Source of the DNA: Streptomyces sp. MMG1121
GTDB lineage: Bacteria; Actinomycetota; Actinomycetes; Streptomycetales; Streptomycetaceae
Assembly (NCBI RefSeq): GCF_001280015.1
Contig: NZ_LGDV01000200.1
Coordinates: forward strand, 1 to 64,000
Reading direction: 5' to 3'
Length of the DNA: 64,000 nt
The translations under genes were made by a program, and so were the position numbers. Under the pieces are notes generated by a model. It worked only from the letters and a program-made list of their open reading frames with translations. It had not been told where the DNA came from and did no database searches. Position 1 is the stretch's first letter, and each line of letters begins with the position of its first letter. This document shows positions 36,954 through 45,705 of the stretch, piece after piece.

Positions 36954-38570
36954 TCAGTGAGCGGCGCCCGCCAGTTCGCTCTGGACGCCCGGTTCGCCCG
37001 CGTCCGCCGTGTAGTCCTCCGGCCGGGTCTCGTCGATGCCCTCGGGGGCCTTCACGGCCTTCAGGACGAGCGTGAGGACCACCGTGACGGCCACGTTGAG
37101 CACGAACGCCGTCATACCGATGTAGCCGATCTCACCGATGCCCGGGATCTCCTTCGCCGAGCCGCCGAAGTGCTTCTGGGTCGGGGAGGCGACGCCGTAC
37201 GCGGCGACCGTGCCGTAGACCATGCCGACCGCCCAGCCGGCGAGCAGCGCCCAGCGGTGGAACCAGCGGGTGAACAGTCCGCCGACCAGGGCCGGGAAGG
37301 TCTGCAGGATCCAGATGCCGCCCAGCAGCTGGAAGTTGATCGCGACCGTCTTGTCCATGGTCAGGACGAAGGCCAGGGCGCCGACCTTCACCAGCAGCGA
37401 CACGAGCTTGGAGACCTGGGCCTCCTGCTTCGGCGTGGCGTCCGGCTTGATGAAGTCCTTGTAGATGTTGCGGGTGAAGAGGTTCGCCGCCGCGATCGAC
37501 ATGATGGCCGCAGGGACCAGGGCGCCGATGCCGATCGCCGCGAAGGCCACGCCCGCGAACCAGTCCGGGAACATGTCCTCGAACAGCTGCGGGATCGCCA
37601 GCTGGCCGTTGCTGACCTTCACACCGGCCGCGATCGCCATGAAGCCCAGCAGGGCCAGCAGGCCGAGCATGAGGGAGTACAGCGGCAGGATCGTGGTGTT
37701 GCGGCGGATCACCTCACGGCTCTTGGACGACAGGGTCGCGGTGATCGAGTGCGGGTACATGAACAGCGCGAGGGCCGAGCCCAGGGCCAGCGTGGCGTAC
37801 GTCCACTGGCCCGCCTCCGGCGGGGCGAGCGCGCCGCGCGGTTTGCCGGTGGCCGGGCTGACCTGGCTGAACGCATGACCGGCCTTGGCGAAGATGTCGT
37901 CGAAGCCGCCCAGCTTGATCGGGATGTAGATGATCGCCACCGTGATGACGAGGTAGATCAGGCCGTCCTTCACGAACGCGATCAGGGCGGGCGCGCGCAG
38001 CCCGGACGAGTAGGTGTAGGCAGCCAGCACGCCGAAGGCTATGAGCAGCGGCAGGTCCTTCATGAACCAGTTGGTGCCGTCCCCGCCGCCGACACCCATG
38101 ACGTCCAGCACGGCCTGGATGCCGACGAGCTGGAGTGCGATGTACGGCATCGTCGCGAGGATGCCGGTCAGCGCCACCGCCAGTGACAGGCTCTTGGAAC
38201 CGAACCGGCCCCGCACGAAGTCGGAGGTCGTCACATAGCCGTGCTTGTGGGACACCGACCACAGGCGCGGCAGGAAGGTGAAGATCAGCGGATAGACCAG
38301 GATCGTGTACGGCACCGCGAAGAAGCCGGACGCGCCCGCCGCGTAGATCGCCGCCGGTACGGCGACGAAGGTGTACGCCGTGTACAGGTCACCGCCGAGC
38401 AGGAACCAGGTGACCCAGGTGCCGAACGACCGTCCGCCCAGGCCCCATTCGTCCAGGGAGTGCTCGTTCTCGGCCTTGCGCCAGCGTGCGGCGAGGAAGC
38501 CCATGACCGTGACGGCCAGGAAGAAGAAGATGAAGACGCCGAGCGCGACGCCGTTGACGCCGTTCTTCAC
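36954..38570 (-). CDS. Sodium:solute symporter (SSS family)
   Basis: The 538-residue protein has about 13 hydrophobic segments and SSS-family landmarks such as GGRSFGTWVTWFLLGGDLYT in helix 1-2 and SSGLRAPALIAFVKD. Together with a DUF3311 partner this is the layout of monocarboxylate/acetate-type carriers (mctC-like) in actinomycetes; the substrate here is inferred. GTG 38570 overlaps the upstream DUF3311 stop by GTGA. Confidence 0.88.
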   Translation of the reverse strand: MKNGVNGVALGVFIFFFLAVTVMGFLAARWRKAENEHSLDEWGLGGRSFGTWVTWFLLGGDLYTAYTFVAVPAAIYAAGASGFFAVPYTILVYPLIFTFLPRLWSVSHKHGYVTTSDFVRGRFGSKSLSLAVALTGILATMPYIALQLVGIQAVLDVMGVGGGDGTNWFMKDLPLLIAFGVLAAYTYSSGLRAPALIAFVKDGLIYLVITVAIIYIPIKLGGFDDIFAKAGHAFSQVSPATGKPRGALAPPEAGQWTYATLALGSALALFMYPHSITATLSSKSREVIRRNTTILPLYSLMLGLLALLGFMAIAAGVKVSNGQLAIPQLFEDMFPDWFAGVAFAAIGIGALVPAAIMSIAAANLFTRNIYKDFIKPDATPKQEAQVSKLVSLLVKVGALAFVLTMDKTVAINFQLLGGIWILQTFPALVGGLFTRWFHRWALLAGWAVGMVYGTVAAYGVASPTQKHFGGSAKEIPGIGEIGYIGMTAFVLNVAVTVVLTLVLKAVKAPEGIDETRPEDYTADAGEPGVQSELAGAAH

Positions 38571-38830
38571 TTCGCCTCACCGCCCCTCTGGGTCGTGCGG
38601 GAGCGCTGGTCGAGCTGCCACAGCTTGTACGCGAGCATCGTCAGCGCGGTCGAGATCAGCACCCAGAGCATCTGGTACCAGTAGAAGAACGGGATCCCGA
38701 TGAACCTGGGGTCCGTCTTGGCGTACGAGCCGACCCACAGCATCGCCACGAACGGCGCGACGAGGCACAAACCGATGACGACACGGACCGGTGTCACCAC
38801 CGGTGGTCTCACTTCTGGTGTATCGGACAT
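38567..38830 (-). CDS. DUF3311 small membrane protein
   Basis: The 87-residue protein has two transmembrane segments (about 15-37 and 50-75) with the DUF3311 signature FFYWYQMLWVLIS between them. DUF3311 genes regularly precede SSS-type symporters and may be an accessory subunit. ATG 38830 is preferred to an upstream ATG at 38860 because it follows a GGACGGAG element. Translation is coupled to the symporter. Confidence 0.85.
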   Translation of the reverse strand: MSDTPEVRPPVVTPVRVVIGLCLVAPFVAMLWVGSYAKTDPRFIGIPFFYWYQMLWVLISTALTMLAYKLWQLDQRSRTTQRGGEAK

Positions 38831-38981
38831 GCCACGGCTCTCCGTCCCCTCGCTGATCACCTGTGTAATGCGCAGGCAATCTAGGTGACGGTGTCGCGAC
38901 AGCGGAAGACCTCGTCCGCATATCGGTATATCGATTCAGCGAACGTCCACGGGCCGTACGGCGAAGGGCGGTTGAGAAGCC

Positions 38982-39897
<916 letters not shown>

Positions 39898-40065
39898 GCC
39901 CCCGGTGGGCGCGGCCCGCACCGGGCAGGGGCACCGGCACGGGCGGCGGTATCGGCGCCCCGCGCCAGGGCCTGCCTGCCCCCTCCCGCCGGGCCCGCGA
40001 CGCCTGGCACCGCACCCCGCCGCGCTGCCGGGCACGCCGGAGTACGAGGGCGGTCCTCCGCCTTG

Positions 40066-40125
40066 CGATGCACGGCACCGGACACCGCGGGCCGATCCGA
40101 CGGGAAGGGGCGGACAGCCCCAATC
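40066..40125. repeat. Dispersed intergenic repeat, copy A
   Basis: A segment with GATGCACGGCACCG, ACCGCGGGCC and AAGGGGCGGAC in order recurs at 49511 with about 80% identity. Both copies sit immediately beyond the stop codon of a leftward gene (nagB and the PLP-enzyme gene). Confidence 0.6.
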
Positions 40126-40127
40126 CC

Positions 40128-40913
40128 CTAGATGCCCTGCCAGTCCGGCTTGTTGACGTAGGTGTGCCGGAAGTAGTCGGCGAGCTTCAGCTTGGACGCG
40201 GCCGCCTCGTCCACGACCACCGTGGCGTGCCGGTGCAGCTGGAGCGCGGAGGCCGGGCAGACCGCCGCGACCGGGCCCTCGACCGTGGCGGCGACGGCGT
40301 CCGCCTTGCCCTCGCCGGTCGCGAGCAGCACCAGGTGCCGGGCCTCCAGGATGGTGCCGATGCCCTGGGTGATGACGTGGTGCGGGACCTGCTCGATGTC
40401 GCCGTCGAAGAAGCGGGCGTTGTCTACGCGGGTCTGCTCGGTCAGGGTCTTGATCCGGGTGCGCGAGGCGAGCGAGGAGCACGGCTCGTTGAAGCCGATG
40501 TGCCCGTCGGTGCCGATGCCGAGCAGTTGCAGGTCCACCCCGCCGGCCGTGGCGAGCGCGCGGTCGTACTCCTCGCACGCCGCCTGGATGTCCTCGGCGG
40601 TGCCGTCCGGTCCGAGGAACGCCTCCATCCCTATGCCGAGCGGCTCCAGCACCTCCCGGCGCAGCACCGAGCGGTAGGACTCGGGGTGGTCGGCGGGCAG
40701 CCCCACGTACTCGTCGAGCTGGGCGATCCGGACCCGCGAGGTGTCCACGGCACCGGAGCGCACCTTCTCGGTCAGCGCCTGGTAGATGGGCAGCGGGGTC
40801 GAGCCGGTGGCCACGCCGAGCAGGGCGTCGGGCTTGCGTCGCAGCAGCTGTGCCATGGCCTCGGCGATCAGCTCGCCGCCGGCCGCGGCGTCCGGAACGA
40901 TGACAACTTCCAC
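40128..40913 (-). CDS. nagB: Glucosamine-6-phosphate deaminase
   Basis: The 261-residue enzyme converts glucosamine-6-P to fructose-6-P and ammonia, the step that removes the DasR effector. Motifs are GVATGSTPLPIY (about 33-44), AQLDEYVGL (about 64-72) and GIGTDGHIGFNEP (about 132-144), with the catalytic Asp/His. GTG 40913 is the only start compatible with the N-terminal strand. A dre operator lies 41 bp upstream, matching DasR control of nagB in S. coelicolor. Confidence 0.93.
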   Translation of the reverse strand: MEVVIVPDAAAGGELIAEAMAQLLRRKPDALLGVATGSTPLPIYQALTEKVRSGAVDTSRVRIAQLDEYVGLPADHPESYRSVLRREVLEPLGIGMEAFLGPDGTAEDIQAACEEYDRALATAGGVDLQLLGIGTDGHIGFNEPCSSLASRTRIKTLTEQTRVDNARFFDGDIEQVPHHVITQGIGTILEARHLVLLATGEGKADAVAATVEGPVAAVCPASALQLHRHATVVVDEAAASKLKLADYFRHTYVNKPDWQGI

Positions 40914-40953
40914 GCTGGGCCTGCCGTTCTGAAGTGGGCTCTGTGCGTCTCCA

Positions 40954-40969
40954 TGTGGTTTAGACCAAT
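40954..40969. promoter_or_regulatory. dre-type DasR operator upstream of nagB
   Basis: TGTGGTTTAGACCAAT has the dre core GGTxTAGACC with one mismatch. It is 41 bp upstream of the nagB start codon, overlapping where its promoter should be. Confidence 0.8.
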
Positions 40970-41026
40970 CTAACAGAATCGGCGTACGCCGGCTCTGGAA
41001 AGGAGCGGAGAACGTCCGGGAAACGT

Positions 41027-41134
41027 TCAGCCGAGGGACCCTCCCGTCGCGTCCAGCCAGTGGCCCGTCACCCGGCGCCCGTCCTCCGGGTCCAGGAAGG
41101 CCACCACGTCGGCGATGTCCGCCGGCGCGCCTCG
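41027..41134 (-). pseudogene. SDR oxidoreductase remnant (C-terminal fragment)
   Basis: The last 34 codons of a short-chain dehydrogenase remain (ADIADVVAFLDPEDGRRVTG then HWLDATGGSLG and a stop), with no Rossmann fold upstream; the frame instead runs into DNA antisense to a TetR fragment. The gene has lost about 85% of its length. Confidence 0.75.
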
Positions 41135-41136
41135 CC

Positions 41137-41492
41137 GAGGAGCCGACGGCCCGCGCGGCCGTCGGGCGCATGCCGCGCGAGGCCGCTGCCGAGTACACCG
41201 ACCCCGCACACCCCTGCGGCTGCCTGGTCGTGCACGCCGCGACCGACTGCACCAGCCCCGAGGTGGAGGGGCTGCTGCGCGAGCGGCGCAACCCCGACGT
41301 AGCGGCCATGACCTCCCTGATCCGGGCGGACATCGCGCCGGGCTGCTCCCGGCCGGCACCGACGCCACCGCCCTCGCCCGGCACGCCGGCGCGATGATCC
41401 AGGGCATGTCCCAGCGGGCGCGCGACGGAGCGAGCCGGGAGGAACTGGAAGCACTCGCGGAAATTGCCATGACCATCTGGCCCCATGACTGA
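41137..41492 (+). pseudogene. TetR-family regulator remnant, frameshifted
   Basis: Two frames together give a TetR ligand-binding C-terminus: one encodes PCGCLVVHAATDCTSPEVEG up to about 41340, the other encodes TDATALARHAGAMIQGMSQR to the stop at 41492. The switch needs a frameshift near 41335-41345. The helix-turn-helix is missing; the 5' end abuts the SDR remnant, so one deletion probably fused the two. Confidence 0.75.
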
Positions 41493-41814
41493 GTCCGGGC
41501 GGCTAGGCTGCGTGGCATCGAGTGCCATCAGTCGTGTATGCCGACAAGGCCATGGACACGTCCTTGTGGTCTAGTCCACAATTCCAAGTGAATGCACGAG
41601 CCTCCGTCTTCCCCGCACAGGAAGGCGGATCGAGGAACCGGAGCTCTCTGCCCTGACTGCCCCGGCTCCTCGACCTTCGGCCGACCGGGACCGCACACCC
41701 CACGGCCGATGATGCTCCGGGCTGCGGTGCCGGGAGGGTTGAGGGTCCCTTCCAGGCGCCGCGGCCCGCGGGTGTTTTTCGGCCACTCGCGGGGCCCCGG
41801 GTACGCTCGCAGAC
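41493..41814. other. Intergenic region upstream of sensor kinase
   Basis: The 322-bp stretch contains a dre-type palindrome at 41565 and a TACGCT box at 41802. No coding sequence with Streptomyces codon bias is seen. Confidence 0.7.
41565..41580. promoter_or_regulatory. dre-type DasR operator, possibly orphan
   Basis: TGTGGTCTAGTCCACA is a 16-bp palindrome with one mismatched pair and the dre core. It lies 235 bp upstream of the sensor-kinase start and just after the TetR remnant. Confidence 0.7.
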
Positions 41815-43290
41815 GTGCCCTCCATGAACGAACTGGTCCGCCAGCACACCGCCCTCGACGACTCCGATCTCGAGTGGCTGCACCTGCTGGTCTCGGAGTG
41901 GCAGCTGCTCTCCGACCTCTCCTTCGCCGACCTCGTCCTGTGGGTCCCCACCCGCGACGGCACCCGGTACGTCTCGGTCGCCCAGATGCGCCCGAACACC
42001 GGCCCCACCTCCTATCAGGACGACATGGTCGGCCACCTCGTCCCGCGCGGCCGCCGGCCCATGCTGGACGCGGCCCTGGACGAGGGCCGGATCGTGCGCG
42101 AGGGCGACCCGGAGTGGCGCGAAGAGGTCCCCGTACGGGTCGAGTCCATCCCCGTGCGACGCGAGGGCCGTGTCCTCGGCGTGATCGCCCGCAACACCAA
42201 CCTGCTCACCGTCCGCACCCCCAGCCGACTGGAGCTGACCTACCTCCAGAGCGCCTCCGACCTTGCGCAGATGATCGCTGCAGGATCGTTCCCCTTCCCC
42301 GGCCAGCAGGTCGACATGGACGCCTCGCCGCGGGTCGGCGACGGACTGATCCGGCTCGACGCGGACGGCGTCGTCCAGTACGCCTCCCCGAACGCCCTGT
42401 CCGCCTACCACCGGCTCGGCCTCGCCGCCGACCTGGTCGGCCATCACCTCGGGCAGACCACCGCCGAGCTCGCCCCGACCCGGGGCCCGGTGGACGAGGC
42501 GCTCGCCAAGGTGGCCAGCGGCTGGGCGCCGCGCGAGTTCGAGATCGAGGCCCACGACGGGGTGATCCAGTTCCGGGCGATCCCGCTCAAGCCCAAGGGC
42601 ACCCGGATCGGTTCGCTGGTGCTGTGCCGGGACGTCACCGAACTGCGACGCCGTGAGCGCGAGTTGATCACCAAGGACGCGACCATCCGGGAGATCCACC
42701 ATCGGGTGAAGAACAACCTCCAGACGGTCGCCGCCCTGCTGCGGCTGCAGGCCCGGCGCATCGACTCCGAACGCGGCCGGGAGGCCCTGGAGGAGGCCGT
42801 GCGCCGCGTCGGCTCGATCGCGATCGTGCACGAGACGCTGTCTCAGAACCTCGATGAGCGCGTGGAGTTCGACGACATCGCCGACCGGGTGCTGGCGATG
42901 GTCGCCGAGATCTCGCCGGGCAAGGTGACCGGCCGGCGCAGCGGACGCTTCGGGATTCTCGACGCCGAGGTCGCGACCCCGCTGTCCATGGTCCTCACCG
43001 AGGTCCTCCAGAACGCCCTGGAGCACGGCTTCCGCGAGGGCGACACCGGCACGGTCGAGGTCTCCGCGGTCCGCGGCGGCACCAGCAAGGAGGCCCGCCT
43101 CCTGGTCACGGTCCAGGACGACGGCGTCGGCCTGCCCGAGGGCTTCGACCCGCACCGCTCGGGCAATCTCGGTCTGCAGATCGTACGGACGCTGGTGGAG
43201 GGCGAGTTGGGCGGCTCGTTCGACATGGTCCCGGCACCGGGGCGGGGCACCCGGGTGATCCTCGACATTCCGGTGCAGACGCAGAAATAG
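41815..43290 (+). CDS. Sensor histidine kinase (HisKA_2 type, GAF/PAS sensor)
   Basis: The 491-residue kinase has no transmembrane segment. An N-terminal GAF-like domain (about 10-165) is followed by a PAS domain (about 175-285), the phospho-acceptor helix with HHRVKNNLQTVAALL (about 302-316), and an HATPase domain with EVLQNALEHGF (N box) and DDGVGLPEGFD (G1). This matches PdtaS-like cytosolic kinases of actinobacteria that partner an ANTAR-type regulator; none is adjacent. TACGCT 7 nt before GTG 41815 suggests a leaderless mRNA. Confidence 0.88.
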   Translation: MPSMNELVRQHTALDDSDLEWLHLLVSEWQLLSDLSFADLVLWVPTRDGTRYVSVAQMRPNTGPTSYQDDMVGHLVPRGRRPMLDAALDEGRIVREGDPEWREEVPVRVESIPVRREGRVLGVIARNTNLLTVRTPSRLELTYLQSASDLAQMIAAGSFPFPGQQVDMDASPRVGDGLIRLDADGVVQYASPNALSAYHRLGLAADLVGHHLGQTTAELAPTRGPVDEALAKVASGWAPREFEIEAHDGVIQFRAIPLKPKGTRIGSLVLCRDVTELRRRERELITKDATIREIHHRVKNNLQTVAALLRLQARRIDSERGREALEEAVRRVGSIAIVHETLSQNLDERVEFDDIADRVLAMVAEISPGKVTGRRSGRFGILDAEVATPLSMVLTEVLQNALEHGFREGDTGTVEVSAVRGGTSKEARLLVTVQDDGVGLPEGFDPHRSGNLGLQIVRTLVEGELGGSFDMVPAPGRGTRVILDIPVQTQK

Positions 43291-43339
43291 CCAACGGCCC
43301 TGCGGTCAAAGGGGGTTGGGCGGGAGTCGGTGGAGCAGC

Positions 43340-43371
43340 AAAAAGCCCCGGACCGCCATTGGTCCGAGGCT
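43340..43371 (-). terminator. Terminator of wblE
   Basis: Read leftward, the hairpin AGCCTCGGACC with its complement ends in TTTTT, a canonical intrinsic terminator, about 130 nt beyond the wblE stop. It also stands just after the kinase gene. Confidence 0.85.
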
Positions 43372-43500
43372 CGTGCTCGTTGCTGCTCTGCTTCTATCGC
43401 TAAGCGCATCGGGGGTTACTGCGCGCTGCGGCTCGGGGGCGGGAGATGCGTACGTGGTGCACGCGCCGCCAAGCTCAGGCTGTCAGCAGGGGTGGGTATG

Positions 43501-43758
43501 TCAGGCGGAGGCCTGACGGGCCCGGTTGCGAGCGGCGCGGCGCTTCATGGCGCGGCGCTCGTCCTCGCTGAGACCACCCCAGACGCCGGAGTCCTGGCCG
43601 GACTCGAGCGCCCACTGCAGACACTGCTCGATCACCGGGCAGCGACGGCAGACGGCCTTGGCTTCCTCGATCTGCAGCAGCGCAGGACCGGTGTTGCCGA
43701 TGGGGAAGAAGAGCTCGGGGTCTTCCTCGCGGCAAACGGCGTTGTGACGCCAGTCCAT
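43501..43758 (-). CDS. wblE: WhiB-family iron-sulfur regulator WblE
   Basis: The 85-residue protein has the four Fe-S cysteines C9, C37, C40 and C46 (CRRCPVIEQC), the turn GVWGG and a basic DNA-binding tail (RRAMKRRAARNRAR). It corresponds to WblE/WhiB1 of actinomycetes, which interacts with the primary sigma factor and senses NO or oxidants. ATG 43758 is preceded by GGAGAGG. Its position next to the kinase and lipid-kinase genes is conserved in Streptomyces as far as I recall. Confidence 0.93.
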   Translation of the reverse strand: MDWRHNAVCREEDPELFFPIGNTGPALLQIEEAKAVCRRCPVIEQCLQWALESGQDSGVWGGLSEDERRAMKRRAARNRARQASA

Positions 43759-44077
43759 GGCTGCTACCTCTCCTTGGTATTACGTGCAAGTTGCTTGTGA
43801 ATGTGAACGCTTTCACGAATCCCTCAACAAGTGAAGGGCCGATCGCCGAGTCTCCCCGGCGTGGTCCTGGGTTTGAAGAGGGGTTCTGTTGATCAGTGGA
43901 GGCCGGTGGTGCGGGCCGTCCCGATCGACACGTAGAGACTCGCAAACCTCAGCGACGGATACAACCCCTTCCGGAAAGTTTTTTTTGATTCCTCGGTGTC
44001 GACTAGGTCACAGCCGTACTTCCATGGGGTGGATCCTGGCCTAAACGTTCGAGTGAAAGGACTTTCGCCCCTTCCGC
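43759..44077. other. Upstream region of wblE
   Basis: This 319-bp gene-free stretch is less GC-rich than its surroundings and contains a long T-run near 43979 and the palindrome at 43803. It probably holds the wblE promoter and 5' leader. Confidence 0.6.
43803..43816. promoter_or_regulatory. Inverted repeat upstream of wblE
   Basis: GTGAACG and CTTTCAC form a 14-bp imperfect palindrome 45 bp before the wblE start. It resembles operators of LacI-type regulators; no regulator is assigned. Confidence 0.35.
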
Positions 44078-45046
44078 TCACACAATCACACGCAGTGCAC
44101 GGCGTACGCCTGTGAACGTCACGCTCGTACGCAGTCCTAGGTGGTCGCCGTCCATCTGCAGGGGCAGAGGAGCCTTCGAATGCAAGGTGAACTGGTCCAG
44201 ATCGTGCAGCGAGAGGGCGTGCCTGCCATGGGGTCCGCGCTCCGGGGACGAAGTGAGCAACTGGGTGCCATACCGGGCAACCGCGGCCGTCGACAGGCGG
44301 CTGAGACCGAGCAGGTCGAGCCCGGTATCGAACGAGGCCTTAGGCGACGTGTACATGGGGCGATTGCCGAGATACGTCCATGGGGACGTGTTCGAGACTA
44401 TGGCGACGACCAGATCCCGGACCTGATCCTCACCCGGCTGCTCCAGCATGATCGCGCCGTGCCGGCGGTCCTGCTCGCCGAGGAACTGCCGGATCACCTG
44501 GCGTACGTACAGCCCGTGGGTCGACGTCTTGCCCCGCTCGCGCTGCTGCTCGACCCGGCCGACCACGCCCGCGTCGAAACCGAGCCCGGCGTTGAAGGTG
44601 AACCAGCGGTCCGGGACCGCCTCGTCCTCGGTGCCGGGCGTGCCCGAGGTCAGCCCGAGTCCGACGACCCGCTCCCGGTCCTCACGCAGCGCGTCCAAGA
44701 GGGCACCGGTGGCCTCGACCGGGTCGTTGGGCAGGCCCAGGGCGCGGGCGAAGACGTTCGTGGAGCCGCCGGGCACCACGGCGAGGCCGGGCAGCCGGTC
44801 CGGGTCGGGCCCGGCGTGCAGGAGGCCGTTGACGACCTCGTTGACCGTGCCGTCGCCGCCGAGGGCCACCACGAGGTCGATGTCGTCGCTGTCCGCCGCC
44901 TGCCGGCCCAGGTCGCGCGCGTGGCCGCGGTACTCGGTGGTGACCGCCTCCAGCTTCATCTCGCTCGCCAGCGCGTGGATCAGGACGTCACGCCTGCGTG
45001 CGCTTGTGGTGGTTGCCGCCGGATTGACCACGAGAAGTGCACGCAT
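44078..45046 (-). CDS. Diacylglycerol kinase-like lipid kinase
   Basis: The 322-residue protein has the DAGK catalytic signature VVALGGDGTVNEVVNGL (about 60-76) and the VVPGGSTNVFARALGLP segment (about 92-108), with a C-terminal beta-sandwich. It likely phosphorylates diacylglycerol or a related lipid at the membrane surface. A TACGCT box 7 nt before ATG 45046 suggests a leaderless transcript. Confidence 0.88.
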   Translation of the reverse strand: MRALLVVNPAATTTSARRRDVLIHALASEMKLEAVTTEYRGHARDLGRQAADSDDIDLVVALGGDGTVNEVVNGLLHAGPDPDRLPGLAVVPGGSTNVFARALGLPNDPVEATGALLDALREDRERVVGLGLTSGTPGTEDEAVPDRWFTFNAGLGFDAGVVGRVEQQRERGKTSTHGLYVRQVIRQFLGEQDRRHGAIMLEQPGEDQVRDLVVAIVSNTSPWTYLGNRPMYTSPKASFDTGLDLLGLSRLSTAAVARYGTQLLTSSPERGPHGRHALSLHDLDQFTLHSKAPLPLQMDGDHLGLRTSVTFTGVRRALRVIV

Positions 45047-45208
45047 GGAGGGCAGCGTACCTACTGGGTGGTACCCGGCGAAGAGCGAGGTAGGGATCGG
45101 GTAAGAGGCGAGGGCGTGAGTCCGCGCACTCTCCGGGCCGCGAGGGGGGACACTCTCCGGCCGCGGGGCGCGGGCGGGCGCCTGTGGGGCGGCGGCTACC
45201 CTGCTGGG

Positions 45209-45664
45209 GTGAGCAGTGAGCAGAAGCCCGCCAAGGACACCGCGGACACCACCGAAGCCGTCGCCGAGCCGCGCCCGCGCCGGCTGACGTACGCGGCGGT
45301 GCTCGCCGCCCTGGAGGGCGCCGCCCTGGTGGTCGGCGGCCTGTGGATGCTCGTCATCGGCCTCACCGGCGGCGCCTCCGACCGGAAGCAGGGCGTGTCC
45401 CTGGGGATCACCCTCGTCGTACTCGCGCTGCTGCCGCTGCTCGCCGCGCGCGGTCTGCTGTTGCGGCGCGGCTGGAGCCGCGGCCCTGCGGTGATCACCC
45501 AGCTCATGGCTCTGCCGGTGGCCTACAGCCTGCTCCAGGCCGACAGCATGGCCATCCCGGCCGGTATCGCCCTCGCGGTCGTCGCCGTGGTGGCGCTGGT
45601 GCTCCTCGTCAACCCGGCCACGACCCGGGCCCTCGGCATCAGGGGACCGGGCCGGAGCGAGTAG
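45209..45664 (+). CDS. Membrane protein of unknown function
   Basis: The 151-residue protein has four predicted membrane segments (about 28-50, 60-80, 90-108 and 115-137) after a charged 25-residue N-terminus. TACCCT ends 6 nt before GTG 45209, so translation is probably leaderless. It is divergent from the lipid kinase and converges with sigH. I cannot assign a family beyond an actinobacterial conserved hypothetical. Confidence 0.8.
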   Translation: MSSEQKPAKDTADTTEAVAEPRPRRLTYAAVLAALEGAALVVGGLWMLVIGLTGGASDRKQGVSLGITLVVLALLPLLAARGLLLRRGWSRGPAVITQLMALPVAYSLLQADSMAIPAGIALAVVAVVALVLLVNPATTRALGIRGPGRSE

Positions 45665-45705
45665 CGACTTCTCTCCGGCCCGCTGCTCGGCTCACGCTTT
45701 TCGGC

